IMG/VR virus record: IMGVR_UViG_3300042511_000879
Coordinates: 1 to 64,000 of that record
From: a virus
Length of the DNA: 64,000 bases
Strand: one strand, 5' to 3'
The notes under the pieces are model-generated. The model saw only the letters and a program-made list of their open reading frames with translations. It had not been told where the DNA came from and did not search any database. The position numbers and the translations under genes were made by a program. Positions 16,076 to 25,248 of this stretch are shown piece after piece; within the stretch, counting starts at the first letter, position 1, and every line of letters starts with the position of its first letter.

Positions 16076-17749
16076 CTATTCTATTAGCTCAATATTAAAT
16101 TTGGAGAATCCATTTTCTCTATAGATTTGAATTTTTTTATCAAAGATTTCATGAGGTAATGGTGTGTGATTAATCACAAAACAATTTATTTTGCTCTCCT
16201 TAATTACTCCACTTAATATTTTTAAAATATTGTGAATTCCATCTTGATCGACAGAACTTAACAACTCATCTAAGAATAACAAGTTTAGTTGTGGGAATCT
16301 TAATTTTAAGATTTTAATAATTGCAATAATAATTATAAAATCTGCCTTCTTTCGCTCTCCTGTTGAAAGGGTCATTGGATTTATTTCTTCTCCTAAGTGA
16401 TTGATAATACAATTGAATTTCTCATCAAACCTGAGGTGGAAGTGAAGGTGCATTGTCTGGGTCATAGCTGCAATATTTGCATTTAGTCCGGGCAATATAG
16501 TCTTGATTGCAAGATTTTTAACTCCATCCTCTCCAAGAACCTCTTCAACCATTTCTAAGAAATTGAAGTCGATAGTTTTAGTATCTTTAAGATTTCCTTT
16601 CTCCAACTCTTGTGTTTCAAAGTCAGAGATAATTTGTTCCATGTGAGAAAAATCAGTTGTACCTTTAATTGAGGCGGCAATTGCTAAGAGTTCAGTTTTA
16701 AAATTTGCAATGTTAATATTTAAGGAAGATACTTTGTCTCGAACAACACTATCTTTATCTCTAAGTCCACTGATTAGGGTTTTAATGTTTGACACTTCTT
16801 GTGTAACTTCTTGAAGTTGATTTGGAATATCTTTTAGTTCGGATTCAAGTTCATCTTTTCTAGAGTTATGGAATTCTCCGGTAAGTTCATGCTCACAAGT
16901 TGGACATGCATTATTTTCATACAATTCCAATTTCTTTTTAAGCTCTGCTATTTTAAACTTTAATTCAGTTTCAGTCGACTGGTTTGATTGTAGGTCCAAA
17001 TTTAAACCTTTAATACTTGCACTAATTTTACCTTGAGCCTCTTCGAGTTTCTTTTTATTCTCATCGTATTTAACAAGAGAATCTTTAAGATGCTGAATTT
17101 TCTTTTTGTCCTTTTCTTGACTTTCAACCATTAACTGGTCCAGTTTAGTCCTAACTGATTGTATATTCTCATTTATTTGGCCTAACTCTCTACCAAATGC
17201 ATCAATATCACTTTTAAGGTTTCTTCTCTCTTCTTTAAGTGCATTTTGCATTTCATTTAAGATAGAGAACCCAAACATTTTATCAATAATTTGTCTTTTG
17301 TCGCTATTACTCATTGTTAAAAAAGACTTAAAGTCATTAACGGAAAGAATAATGATATTTTTAAATACGTGGAATGGAATCCCATAGATTTCCTCTTCAA
17401 GATATTCTTGTACTGAACGTTTACCTGCCTTGTCGAATTCTATTCCATTAAGGAGAACTTTGAATATTCCAGGAGCCAAACCACGCTCAATAACAACCTC
17501 AATACTTTTACATTGTAAGGTTATTCTGACCCAAAGTTCTTTATTAATTCTATTTGGAAGGTCAGATAATTTAACTCCTTCGATTTTGCCGTAAAGCGCA
17601 AAAACTATCGCGTTAGCAATAGTTGTCTTGCCTTCACCATTTTTACCCAGTGTTAAAAATAGTTCAGATTTATCATCTTCAAATCTTATAGTTTGAACTT
17701 GATTACCGTAAGATGCAAAGTTTTTTAGTTCAATACTTTGTATTTTCAT
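16076..17749 (-). CDS. 46: Recombination nuclease subunit, SMC-like ATPase (gp46-like)
   Basis: 557 aa; T4 gp46 is 560 aa. This is the Rad50/SbcC-type ATPase that works with gp47 in DNA end resection, and T4 uses it for recombination-dependent replication. Walker A is LGKNGEGKTT (about 34-43). Long coiled-coil arms flank the zinc hook CPTCEHEL (near 275). The ABC signature LSTGERKK and Walker B LLFLDELLSSVD are near the C-terminus. The start is 3 nt after the gp47 gene stop. All motifs are intact. Confidence 0.95.
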   Translation of the reverse strand: MKIQSIELKNFASYGNQVQTIRFEDDKSELFLTLGKNGEGKTTIANAIVFALYGKIEGVKLSDLPNRINKELWVRITLQCKSIEVVIERGLAPGIFKVLLNGIEFDKAGKRSVQEYLEEEIYGIPFHVFKNIIILSVNDFKSFLTMSNSDKRQIIDKMFGFSILNEMQNALKEERRNLKSDIDAFGRELGQINENIQSVRTKLDQLMVESQEKDKKKIQHLKDSLVKYDENKKKLEEAQGKISASIKGLNLDLQSNQSTETELKFKIAELKKKLELYENNACPTCEHELTGEFHNSRKDELESELKDIPNQLQEVTQEVSNIKTLISGLRDKDSVVRDKVSSLNINIANFKTELLAIAASIKGTTDFSHMEQIISDFETQELEKGNLKDTKTIDFNFLEMVEEVLGEDGVKNLAIKTILPGLNANIAAMTQTMHLHFHLRFDEKFNCIINHLGEEINPMTLSTGERKKADFIIIIAIIKILKLRFPQLNLLFLDELLSSVDQDGIHNILKILSGVIKESKINCFVINHTPLPHEIFDKKIQIYRENGFSKFNIELIE

Positions 17750-17751
17750 AT

Positions 17752-18864
17752 TTAATCCATTTGATTATTATATGCGTAAAAATCGTGAAGTTTCTTTAAA
17801 CGATCTTTGATTTGTGTTTTAACATCTTCAGCATGTATAGTATTATCAACATAGATATTACAAAGATGCAGAATATTATAGTTCTTGTACAGGTCTTCGA
17901 TCTGGTCCATATCGTATGAATCCTCGTCTAGGAATGTGTCCTGTTCGTAGATATTGGGGTCAATTTTTCTACTTATTGTTTGTACTTTATTTATAAGTCT
18001 TGAAAGAGCAGAGGTCGTTGCAATATTTGATGGGACATAAAGGTCTACAAAATTGTTTCTAATGGCATCTTTAAATTCTCCAAGAGGTGTATTATAAAGA
18101 TTGGTTAGATTAAATTTAACAAACTTTGGTGATATTGTATTCTCAAAGAAAGTTTCTTGCATATCTTCTAAATTAACCAAGTCAAATCCTTTAGTGTTAT
18201 CCATATCAGATCGTGTCAATTCATAAGGTGTACCAACCATTCTCAGTTGGCCTCTTCGCTGTCTATAATGAATATGTCCTGAATAAACTGCGGTAAATCG
18301 GTCATAAGTTGTTGAATCAGTTCCATGGTGATTATCAACCTTCTTATTTAATTTAATACCTCGCACTTCTGAATGGCAAAATACAATTTCAGAGTTTGGA
18401 AACAAATCTAAAGTTTCTACTTCATGTTCAACATCTCTTCTCCATGGCATTAATAAGACTTCTCTTCCACCCCAATTAAAAGTTTGAGGTTCTTTGTAGA
18501 TGCTTACATTTGGAATCCATTTAAGAGCATCAATAGAACTTACATCATTACTTTTCTTTGCCCAAATATCATGGTTTCCACAAATTATATGGGTTGGTAG
18601 AATATTTCCAAGTCTTTCAAATAGATCAATAGCATAATGAAGTACTCTAATGTTTACACTTTGTCTATTATCGAATGCATCTCCAACTTGAACCAATATA
18701 TCTCCATCTTCGTAGTTTTCTAGTAAGGTCGGGATGAATTGATTATCATAAAAATCTTTTTGCATTTCTAACCATTCCAAAGAACTCGAACGGACTCCTA
18801 GATGCATATCACCTAGAATCCAAATTCTTTTTACCGGTTTGTTTAAATTTGCTTGTTGAATCAT
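17752..18864 (-). CDS. 47: Recombination nuclease subunit, Mre11/SbcD-like (gp47-like)
   Basis: 370 aa; T4 gp47 is 339 aa. The calcineurin-like phosphoesterase motifs are all present and in order: GDMHLG, GDAFDNRQ, CGNHDIW, FCHSEVRG and SGHIHYRQ. It forms the nuclease complex with gp46, encoded immediately downstream. The C-terminal third is Asp/Glu-rich and helical, the probable gp46-binding region. It follows the 18868-19311 gene by 3 nt in one operon. Confidence 0.95.
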   Translation of the reverse strand: MIQQANLNKPVKRIWILGDMHLGVRSSSLEWLEMQKDFYDNQFIPTLLENYEDGDILVQVGDAFDNRQSVNIRVLHYAIDLFERLGNILPTHIICGNHDIWAKKSNDVSSIDALKWIPNVSIYKEPQTFNWGGREVLLMPWRRDVEHEVETLDLFPNSEIVFCHSEVRGIKLNKKVDNHHGTDSTTYDRFTAVYSGHIHYRQRRGQLRMVGTPYELTRSDMDNTKGFDLVNLEDMQETFFENTISPKFVKFNLTNLYNTPLGEFKDAIRNNFVDLYVPSNIATTSALSRLINKVQTISRKIDPNIYEQDTFLDEDSYDMDQIEDLYKNYNILHLCNIYVDNTIHAEDVKTQIKDRLKKLHDFYAYNNQMD

Positions 18865-18867
18865 AAG

Positions 18868-19311
18868 TTAGAATAATCTATTTATATGCTTTTTCTTGAG
18901 TACGTTTGTCTTCTTGTCTAATACCTCGATTAGCTCCTCTTTAAATTTATTTCCTAATGACTGGTAGAATTTGGTTGGATTAACATTAAAGTAATCACAT
19001 AATTCTGAAAATACTTCAATGATTGAATGATTTGGTCGGAGCTCATCTGAAATAAATTCATAGATTTCGTTAATTTCATTCTTTTTTAATTTAACAGTTT
19101 CGTTAAACTCATTAATATTATTGAAGTGTTTGAATCTTGAGGATTCAATTAGCTCATGAATCTTTGTGATTATTATTTGCGTTTCAATTTTGTCCTCTTC
19201 ATCTCGATTGTCTAGATAGCTTGGTGCAATTTCAAAAGAAAATGAAGTGTTTAATTCAAATTCACTCTCTGCAAATGTATTGTCGAATATTTTATCTCTT
19301 TGTGTTCTCAT
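18868..19311 (-). CDS. Possible late-transcription coactivator (gp33-like) or hypothetical
   Basis: 147 aa, only tentatively placed. The C-terminal half reads FSELCDYFNVNPTKFYQSLG and then NKFKEELIEVLD. This resembles, in spacing, the short helical gp33 proteins of T4-like cyanophages (E-x-x-x-YC...L-x-x-x-LKE-K/L). The protein ends INRLF, which could be a clamp-binding tail like those of gp33 and gp55. It lies between helicase and gp47 genes with 2-3 nt gaps. No other gp33 candidate is obvious in the window. Without alignment this remains a guess. Confidence 0.6.
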   Translation of the reverse strand: MRTQRDKIFDNTFAESEFELNTSFSFEIAPSYLDNRDEEDKIETQIIITKIHELIESSRFKHFNNINEFNETVKLKKNEINEIYEFISDELRPNHSIIEVFSELCDYFNVNPTKFYQSLGNKFKEELIEVLDKKTNVLKKKHINRLF

Positions 19312-19313
19312 TT

Positions 19314-20627
19314 TTATAAGTTGTGTATGTTTGAATTTGTAACATCGTCAGTTTCAGTAAGTCTCATATATTGATAATTAATATCTAGGCGGCATTTAAC
19401 GCCCTTACCTTCACCATCTCTAATTTTTAGTACTTTAAGCCAGTATTCAAATGATGCTCGCATAATATCATCTTGAATAATTCCAAGCATTAAATCTGCG
19501 GTATGTGAAAGTCCTGCAGATTCTGCAACATCTCCCATTCCAATATCACTTGAATTATAATTGTTTCGATTAATCTGCGTTGCAGTAACTATCAACCAAC
19601 CATTTCTTACTCCCATTGCACGTAAATCTTCAGCGATCTGCTTGATTTTAAGGTACATATTTTCAGAGTTTGGATTTCTATAATTTGCTAAGATATTTAT
19701 GTAGTCAATAACAATAGCTCCTAGCTTTATTTTACGTTCTTCTTCGATTTGTTTTAAATAGGCTTCAATATCTGGTACGGTAGCTTGAGATGTCGGAAAT
19801 TGTTTTACAAAAAGATTTCCAGGTGGTGTTAAACCATCACCTACATTTTCAAGCTTTCTTTTAATTAAATCTTTATTTTGGGCTTTTGCATCATATTCAT
19901 TCATTGGAATTGTAAGTAGGTTTGCTCCAATTCTTTTAAGAACTTTATGAGCTGCCATCTCTGCTGAAACAAATGCAGTGTTAACTCCCATTTTAACAAA
20001 ATTTGCAGCGTCATTTGCTAAGAAAATAGACTTACCAATATTTTGTTCTCCAACATAAACTATTAATGAACCATCTTTGTCATAACCTCCAGAAAGTAAT
20101 CTGTCTAAAAAGTTATATCCAGTTGAAAATTTAGCTCGACCTTCTTGGTAGTGGTCTCCTGCATTAAAGAAATCTAATCCAATATCTGAGTTAAATACAA
20201 TTGAATTTCGGTCATTGATTAAACTTTTAACTTTTGAGATAATAGAATCTGCATTCTCTGGAGTAACTTCAGTAGTCTTAATATATTCAATAGTGTCTAT
20301 TAGGGTAGTATCGAACGTTCTCCATTTAATCCAAGCCTCAGCCGTAGAAACTAGCCATTCCTCATCATATTGAGTAAGGTCAGTTTTATAAACCAATTCA
20401 ATAATTCCTTCATCTACTTTTCCTTTAAATTTAGGACTTTGAGAAAGGATTTTCATCTGATCTGCCTTTGGCGATTCATGGAATTTCTCATAGAACTTCG
20501 TTGCTAAAAAGTGCATCGTATCTATTTCGTCTGAAGTATAAAAGCCTTTATGTATTTTTTCTAAGTACTTTGGTTTTGCCAAAGATAACTTAAAGAATAT
20601 TTTTTCAAAATCTTGTCCGAATTTCAT
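19314..20627 (-). CDS. 41: Replicative DNA helicase, DnaB-like (gp41-like)
   Basis: 437 aa; T4 gp41 is 475 aa. It unwinds the fork 5'-3' on the lagging strand and carries the primase. Walker A is VYVGEQNIGKSIFLA, in the RecA-like core. Walker B-type KLGAIVIDYINIL follows, then the DnaB-family segments LRAMGVRNGWLIVTATQINR and ESAGLSHTADLMLGI. The N-terminal helical domain (1-165) contains no zinc motif. It is encoded with UvsX upstream and gp47/46 downstream in a recombination-replication operon. Confidence 0.94.
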   Translation of the reverse strand: MKFGQDFEKIFFKLSLAKPKYLEKIHKGFYTSDEIDTMHFLATKFYEKFHESPKADQMKILSQSPKFKGKVDEGIIELVYKTDLTQYDEEWLVSTAEAWIKWRTFDTTLIDTIEYIKTTEVTPENADSIISKVKSLINDRNSIVFNSDIGLDFFNAGDHYQEGRAKFSTGYNFLDRLLSGGYDKDGSLIVYVGEQNIGKSIFLANDAANFVKMGVNTAFVSAEMAAHKVLKRIGANLLTIPMNEYDAKAQNKDLIKRKLENVGDGLTPPGNLFVKQFPTSQATVPDIEAYLKQIEEERKIKLGAIVIDYINILANYRNPNSENMYLKIKQIAEDLRAMGVRNGWLIVTATQINRNNYNSSDIGMGDVAESAGLSHTADLMLGIIQDDIMRASFEYWLKVLKIRDGEGKGVKCRLDINYQYMRLTETDDVTNSNIHNL

Positions 20628-20667
20628 ATATTTTTTTAGATTATAAGCGTATTTAAAAGAAAGTTTC

Positions 20668-20979
20668 TTATTGGAACGGGTTAATTAGTATCTTATAAGC
20701 CTCTTTTCCCTCTTCAAAATTGGTTTGTTCAATTAAACCAAGTCCAATTGCTTGTTGTAAACCTTTCTCCGCATTTTCAATATTACCACATGCATGATAT
20801 GTCATCAATGAGTGTTTTGTAAAATTGTTTCGAGGACGGTCTGGTTTTTTCATAGTTTCGACAACATAAACATGTATAATATCAAAGGCATCCGGAAAAC
20901 TTTCTAGTTGTTCATGGATGCCTAAAATATATTTAATGGGTAGTTTGTCTTCATCTAGTCGATTAAGATTCACTTCCAT
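20668..20979 (-). CDS. Hypothetical protein between helicase and UvsX
   Basis: 103 aa, not recognised. A helical protein with TKHSLMTYHACGNIENAEKG and LQQAIGLGLIEQ, perhaps a winged-helix-like small domain. It has no signal or membrane segment. It abuts the UvsX stop (1 nt) and precedes the helicase by about 40 nt, so a replication-accessory role (loader or dsDNA binding) is possible. It does not look like T4 gp59 (217 aa). Confidence 0.68.
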   Translation of the reverse strand: MEVNLNRLDEDKLPIKYILGIHEQLESFPDAFDIIHVYVVETMKKPDRPRNNFTKHSLMTYHACGNIENAEKGLQQAIGLGLIEQTNFEEGKEAYKILINPFQ

Positions 20980-20980
20980 A

Positions 20981-22099
20981 TTATTCAGTATCTAAGTCCT
21001 CGTTTAATAAGTCTCCAATTTCATTATTAAGAGTTTCTGCCGAAGTATTGTAATTAAAAATTGGCTTAAGGTGTGTGTTAATTTGCTCAAGTACCTCTCT
21101 TGTAAATACCTTTTCAGTAAAGAATTCTGCATTAGAAACAGTCTCGTCAAGATGTTTACAAATCCATCCTCTTGCAGTTGCTTTAGGAGTTTTAACACCT
21201 TTCTCGATAGAACCTCTTGTGATTCCACAAATATCCCATGTCGCATATTGTTCTAATCCAACATAAGGATTCATACCTTTGGTAAAATCAAGGTGGAATT
21301 TAATTGGGTGAGGTTTAGCAAAACGATTCTTGTCAGGCTTAGCGGTTACAACGATACCAACTTTTTTATCACCATCTTTCAATTGTGCCTTATTTAACAT
21401 AAGAACTATTGAAGCGGCATACTCTGGTCCTGTACCACCTCCGGCAACTTGTCGTGAGATAAAATCTTGGGTTTGGTATGTGTGATTTGTAAATAAGAAT
21501 GGAATCTTTAAGTCAGCCAATGGAGTCATAATAATTCTAAAGATTGACTTTAACATTTTAGAACGTGTCATATCTGCCTTTTCGCTTCCAGTCGCAGCAT
21601 CATCGATTTCTTTTTGTGTTGCAAGGTTACCGGCACTATCTAATATAATCATTATCTTTTGAATCTCTCCGCCTTTTCTTTTAACCTCTTGCATTCTTTG
21701 AGTAATTGAAGTTACTGAAGTTCTAAATGCTTGTACAGTATTTACAGGCTGGTAGTTTACTTTAGTTACATCAATACCAAATTTTACCATCTGGTCTTTG
21801 TCAACTGCAGCTTCTGAATCATAATAGATTACATAGTAACCCATATTAATTGCTTCTCGAACTGAATTAAGTGTCAAGAAAGTTTTACCTGTTCCTGATG
21901 GTCCAGCAATCGAGCAAGACCTATTGTTAGGCCATCCTCCAAATAAATCTCCAGATAGGCATGCGTTTAAATGATAGTTTCCAGTATGAATCCATTCAGT
22001 AACTTCGGAGAAGTCTGATTTATCCATAACAGATCCTAGTGGGTTTAAACTTGCAAGTTCTGCGTTTAAATCGTCAAATGTAAATCTATTTTTTGCCAT
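20981..22099 (-). CDS. uvsX: Recombinase UvsX (RecA-like)
   Basis: 372 aa from ATG at 22099. The start 13 codons further up (22138) would overlap the previous gene more and adds only a Lys/Asn-rich leader, so MAKNRFTFDDLNAEL is preferred. Walker A is AGPSGTGKTFLTLN, Walker B IMIILDSAGNL, with an L2-like region around FTNHTYQTQDFISRQVAGGG. It drives strand exchange with UvsY and gp32 for recombination-dependent replication. The C-terminus (GDLLNEDLDTE) is acidic, as in T4 UvsX. It is the next gene after the small coiled-coil protein and overlaps it by 14 nt. Confidence 0.95.
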   Translation of the reverse strand: MAKNRFTFDDLNAELASLNPLGSVMDKSDFSEVTEWIHTGNYHLNACLSGDLFGGWPNNRSCSIAGPSGTGKTFLTLNSVREAINMGYYVIYYDSEAAVDKDQMVKFGIDVTKVNYQPVNTVQAFRTSVTSITQRMQEVKRKGGEIQKIMIILDSAGNLATQKEIDDAATGSEKADMTRSKMLKSIFRIIMTPLADLKIPFLFTNHTYQTQDFISRQVAGGGTGPEYAASIVLMLNKAQLKDGDKKVGIVVTAKPDKNRFAKPHPIKFHLDFTKGMNPYVGLEQYATWDICGITRGSIEKGVKTPKATARGWICKHLDETVSNAEFFTEKVFTREVLEQINTHLKPIFNYNTSAETLNNEIGDLLNEDLDTE

Positions 22100-22277
22100 T
22101 TTTGTATTGTTTTGTTTCTTTTTTTCTAAGGTCTTCAAGCTCTTCTATTAGAACTTTAGTCTCATTTTGTATTATTGACATTTGAGTCATAAGAGATTCA
22201 AGACGTGTGTTGATTCTCTTGTAATGATTGACATAGTCTTTTTGGTCTGCTGTTAGGTCATCGATGTTTATATCCAT
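22086..22277 (-). CDS. Small coiled-coil protein
   Basis: 63 aa, not recognised. After MDINIDDLTADQKDYVNHYK it is one amphipathic helix (about residues 20-57) followed by a basic tail KQYKNGKK. It lies 3 nt after the polymerase C-terminal gene start side and overlaps the UvsX start by 14 nt, so it is probably translationally coupled. Function unknown. Confidence 0.6.
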   Translation of the reverse strand: MDINIDDLTADQKDYVNHYKRINTRLESLMTQMSIIQNETKVLIEELEDLRKKETKQYKNGKK

Positions 22278-22280
22278 ATT

Positions 22281-23477
22281 TTAAAATAATGATGTTGAAT
22301 AAATTAAGTTTCTATTTAGTGTATGTAAACCAACTGCGGTTAGAACCCGGTTCAATGGATCTATAACACTCTTTTCGAATTGTGTTTCATAGTCAACGGT
22401 TGGCGCAATTTCATAAGGATGAGCTCCAGGTTGGTATGCAAATATTTCGCAAGTTCCATGTTTACAGTGGTATAGTTTTAACTTTTCACCATTACCAATC
22501 ATCTTGTATTTGTTCTTATACTTTGGATTTTGATTCATTAGGAAATTATAAAATCCTGCAGCTTTAACGTTTGGTGGACATTTTAAACCATATTGAAATT
22601 CTACCGTATCGTCTATGATATATTTTTCAATATTATTAGTTCTTTTATTAAAACATATCTCATCAACACTTGCTAATTGAAATTCTTTTTTACATTGTTT
22701 CAAATAATCTACAAGTCTTTTTAATAAGGACGCTGTAGGTTTTTCTGAAAGAATCAGTTTAAGAATCTCAGTCAACTGCTTTCTTGCAAGAGCTGGAGTT
22801 GAACTTTGAATTGTATCAAATCCGATGGTTTTAACTTTCTTAAGCGAAGGGTAACGTTCTTCGATTCCAATTTTATCTTCCCAAGCAATATTTTGCAAGT
22901 ATTTTTTCTTAGCTAACCAAATTCCAGAGTATGCAATCGTTTCTAATTCAAACTGAAGGAAGTTTTCTGTATTAGTTGCTTCCGCATATTTCTCCATACA
23001 CTTAAAGATATATTCTTTAAGTCTGAAGTTATACAATTTCATAATAAATTGGTCAATCGATACCTTGTCTCCGAGCCATTCAATAGATTCATACATCTCT
23101 TCAAATTGTACGTAACAAGAATCGGTATCAATATAAACAACAGAAGGTCTCACCAACTTGTTTTTAACTTGAATATTAAAAAACTCATGAACTACTTTAT
23201 CTTTAGTCCAAAACTCTTGAAAATACTTATTTAGTATCTTCTCAGAATATAGAATCGCAGACTGTCCCTGTAAGGTAATAGATTCTGCGATGTCTATATT
23301 AAAAAAGTGAAACCATTTGTTACCGAAGGCGCCATAGATCGAGTTAAGCATTACTTTTACTGCTTGTTCATAGGCTCCAAACTTTGCTGACAACATAGAA
23401 TAATGCTCAACCAATGTTTTAATTTCATCTTGTGATAAATCACTTTCTGGTTTTAGTATTAATTCTTCGATTGTCAT
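22281..23477 (-). CDS. 43B: DNA polymerase, C-terminal fragment (split gp43: fingers end, palm, thumb)
   Basis: 398 aa. It starts just before motif B, KVMLNSIYGAFGNKW (about residues 41-55), and contains motif C YIDTDSCYVQF, then the palm and thumb ending NLIYSTSLF. Motif A and the exonuclease are missing; they are in the separate gene at 28057-29454. The two parts sum to 863 aa, close to the 898 aa of T4 gp43, so nothing seems lost. The N-terminal 35 residues are helical and could form the interface. The fragment lies 3 nt after the clamp gene. Split gp43 is known from some T4-like Aeromonas phages. Confidence 0.93.
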   Translation of the reverse strand: MTIEELILKPESDLSQDEIKTLVEHYSMLSAKFGAYEQAVKVMLNSIYGAFGNKWFHFFNIDIAESITLQGQSAILYSEKILNKYFQEFWTKDKVVHEFFNIQVKNKLVRPSVVYIDTDSCYVQFEEMYESIEWLGDKVSIDQFIMKLYNFRLKEYIFKCMEKYAEATNTENFLQFELETIAYSGIWLAKKKYLQNIAWEDKIGIEERYPSLKKVKTIGFDTIQSSTPALARKQLTEILKLILSEKPTASLLKRLVDYLKQCKKEFQLASVDEICFNKRTNNIEKYIIDDTVEFQYGLKCPPNVKAAGFYNFLMNQNPKYKNKYKMIGNGEKLKLYHCKHGTCEIFAYQPGAHPYEIAPTVDYETQFEKSVIDPLNRVLTAVGLHTLNRNLIYSTSLF

Positions 23478-23480
23478 AAA

Positions 23481-24236
23481 TTATTCAGCTGTTTGGCAAG
23501 TAGCGATAGTTAGTAATGTTTCTGAATCTTTTGAGCGTAATACTACCCTGTTATCCATAACATTTGCTGAATAATCTTCTTTGTCTAAAAGGTTTAAATA
23601 TTTTTTGAAAAGAGTTACATTGCCAGGATTATTTCCTTGGAATGAATCAGTTACAAGGTAGTTGTAAGTTTTACCTTTCATTCTAACACCTTCTGCATTA
23701 GTTGAGATAGTGAAAGTCTCTTCTTTGTCCAATCCGAAAAGAGAACGAACTTTTGAAGTTGCAGTATAATCCATGTCAAATACATAGTTTGCTGCGTCAA
23801 TATTAAAGATTCCTGCAATTTGAGCATCTGTAAGGTCTTTATAACCTAATGAAGGCTCAGAACATGCAAGTTTAATTTCCAATTCATTGTTGAAAATACG
23901 GAATTCAGTTGCTACGAAATCCTCGTCATTTTCTACGAATTCAATTTCAGCTTGGATGTTTCCAAATTCAAATTGTTTAAATGCGTCAGTTAAACGACCA
24001 GCATCAAAGAAAGCAATTTTTAATTCTTTTGATGTGTTAATAGCACCGTCTTCCAATTGGAATACTTGCGACACTGGAATTCTGTGATGTTTTACAGCAT
24101 CTCTTTGTGGAAGATAGGCGGATGCCTGTACCACTTCATCCTTGATTTTAAAGTAGATAAAGGTATCGATAACCTTAAGTCTATTCACAAAACCGATGAA
24201 ATTGTTTTGGTCTACTTTGTCAATTTTAATTTTCAT
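23481..24236 (-). CDS. 45: Sliding clamp (gp45-like)
   Basis: 251 aa; T4 gp45 is 228 aa. It tethers DNA polymerase to DNA and, in T4, also activates late transcription with gp55/gp33. The call rests on MKIKIDKVDQNNFIGFVNRL, VSQVFQLEDGAINTSKELKI, NNELEIKLACSEPSLGYKDL and the C-terminal VMDNRVVLRSKDSETLLTIA, all typical of phage clamps. The weak sequence is normal for this family. It is encoded directly before the polymerase C-terminal half, and gp45-gp43 neighbourhood is usual in T4-like phages. Confidence 0.82.
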   Translation of the reverse strand: MKIKIDKVDQNNFIGFVNRLKVIDTFIYFKIKDEVVQASAYLPQRDAVKHHRIPVSQVFQLEDGAINTSKELKIAFFDAGRLTDAFKQFEFGNIQAEIEFVENDEDFVATEFRIFNNELEIKLACSEPSLGYKDLTDAQIAGIFNIDAANYVFDMDYTATSKVRSLFGLDKEETFTISTNAEGVRMKGKTYNYLVTDSFQGNNPGNVTLFKKYLNLLDKEDYSANVMDNRVVLRSKDSETLLTIATCQTAE

Positions 24237-24297
24237 ATTTAGTGTTTAAATTATTTTAATATTATAGACAAAAATTGGGTTTTGTTTCACATAAAAA

Positions 24298-24319
24298 AAC
24301 CTGTCATTACTGACAGGTT
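24298..24319 (-). terminator. Intrinsic terminator after the small cargo cassette
   Basis: Perfect stem AACCTGTCA / TGACAGGTT with a 4-nt loop and a run of seven T on the minus strand. Two further small hairpins (24322-24333, and about 24337-24358) sit next to it. Confidence 0.8.
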
Positions 24320-24365
24320 AAACTCGTTTGAGTCGGTCCTCTGATTCTATCCTGAGGAGGGGTTC

Positions 24366-24461
24366 TTATTTAGATTTTCTTAATTCGTCAAAGACAACAA
24401 TTAAAAAAAATAGACCAATTATACCAATAAAGAAAGGTAAGCAATTCGGATCAGAGTTCAC
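24366..24461 (-). CDS. Possible tiny membrane protein (GTG start)
   Basis: 31 aa by my translation, beginning at GTG 24461: VNSDPNCLPFFIGIIG then LFFLIVVFDELRKSK. It has one strongly hydrophobic helix (about residues 8-24) and a basic tail. It follows the 24478-24870 gene by a few bases and precedes the terminator. There is no ATG start, so the call is weak. Confidence 0.3.
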   Translation of the reverse strand: MNSDPNCLPFFIGIIGLFFLIVVFDELRKSK

Positions 24462-24477
24462 TTCATGAAATGATATT

Positions 24478-24870
24478 TTATAATGTTTTTACTAGACGAA
24501 CTGAATAGGCTTGCCCTGCTCCAGTAAAGTATTCTTGTTTTCCTGTACCAAAGTTTTGAACCCAAACTGCATTTTTACCAAATGTTTCAGAAGACATGTA
24601 AAACGCGTTCATTCTAAGGTTAGGTAGTAGGGTAACATTTTGGTACATTGTTTCCAATTCATCTTTAGTCGGTACTCTCCAACCTTTGCCCATTTTTTTG
24701 GCTAAACGATTTGCATTAACCAATTTAAGGTCTGCGCCATTAAGTTCAGTTAAGTCGCGTTCTGCAACTTCTATATTACCAATCGTAACAGGATTTCCTA
24801 TTACGTCTGATGCTGTATATAATCCAGCGATTTCATTAACGAAATCTTCAAATAATTTAATGTGTTTCAT
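24478..24870 (-). CDS. Capsid-targeted protein with DUF1566-like C-terminal domain
   Basis: 130 aa from ATG 24870, chosen because MKHIKLFEDFVNE then begins the protein as in its relatives; the upstream ATG 24891 would overlap the neighbour. The tag ends F-V-N-E, a predicted prohead protease site, so mature protein would start IAGLYTAS. The rest resembles DUF1566 (C-type-lectin-like fold): GKGWRVPTKDELETMY, YMSSETFG, WVQNFGTGKQ and SVRLVKTL. That domain is common in secreted bacterial and phage proteins and binds unknown ligands. Probably an internal head or ejected protein. Confidence 0.75.
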   Translation of the reverse strand: MKHIKLFEDFVNEIAGLYTASDVIGNPVTIGNIEVAERDLTELNGADLKLVNANRLAKKMGKGWRVPTKDELETMYQNVTLLPNLRMNAFYMSSETFGKNAVWVQNFGTGKQEYFTGAGQAYSVRLVKTL

Positions 24871-24871
24871 A

Positions 24872-25204
24872 TTATTTGTACTCATTTTCATATTTAGACT
24901 TTAACTCTTCCCATGCAGCTTTATACTTTGCTGGAATTTTATCAGGTCCATAAACTCTAGAATTAGATTTTTTAGATGAACCTACTTTATAGTTTTCACC
25001 TGTGTAGTATTCCATAAATTCATCTCCAACCTTTCTAGAACCATCGTCTTTAACGTAGATACCATAAGTAATATAAGTATCTGAATCTAAATGTCCTTCT
25101 AAAATATCACAAGATGGATTGTGATTTTTATGTGAGTTAAATTGATAATCAAGAAATTTTACGGCTTCGTTGATAAATTGTTCAAATAATTTAATGTGTT
25201 TCAT
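24872..25204 (-). CDS. Capsid-targeted internal protein, unknown domain
   Basis: 110 aa. It has the tag MKHIKLFEQFINEA, predicted to be cut after FINE, leaving about 97 aa (AVKFLDYQFNSHKNHN..., ending KSKYENEYK). The remainder is small, hydrophilic and beta-rich (YITYGIYVKDDG), with a single Cys. It starts a two- or three-gene cassette with both an early-type and a late-type promoter upstream and a terminator behind, inserted between nrdA and the clamp gene. Function unknown. Confidence 0.75.
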   Translation of the reverse strand: MKHIKLFEQFINEAVKFLDYQFNSHKNHNPSCDILEGHLDSDTYITYGIYVKDDGSRKVGDEFMEYYTGENYKVGSSKKSNSRVYGPDKIPAKYKAAWEELKSKYENEYK

Positions 25205-25226
25205 TATCGTTTTTTATTTTTATTAA

Positions 25227-25234
25227 TTATATAT
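25227..25234 (-). promoter_or_regulatory. Putative late promoter (ATATATAA)
   Basis: Minus-strand CAGATATATAATT, 23 nt before the ATG at 25204. Confidence 0.5.
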
Positions 25235-25248
25235 CTGATTTTGATATA

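Noticed and set aside
22086-22138. Upstream UvsX start at 22138
   Set aside because: It adds a Lys/Asn-rich 13-residue leader overlapping the previous gene; the start at 22099 fits the family.
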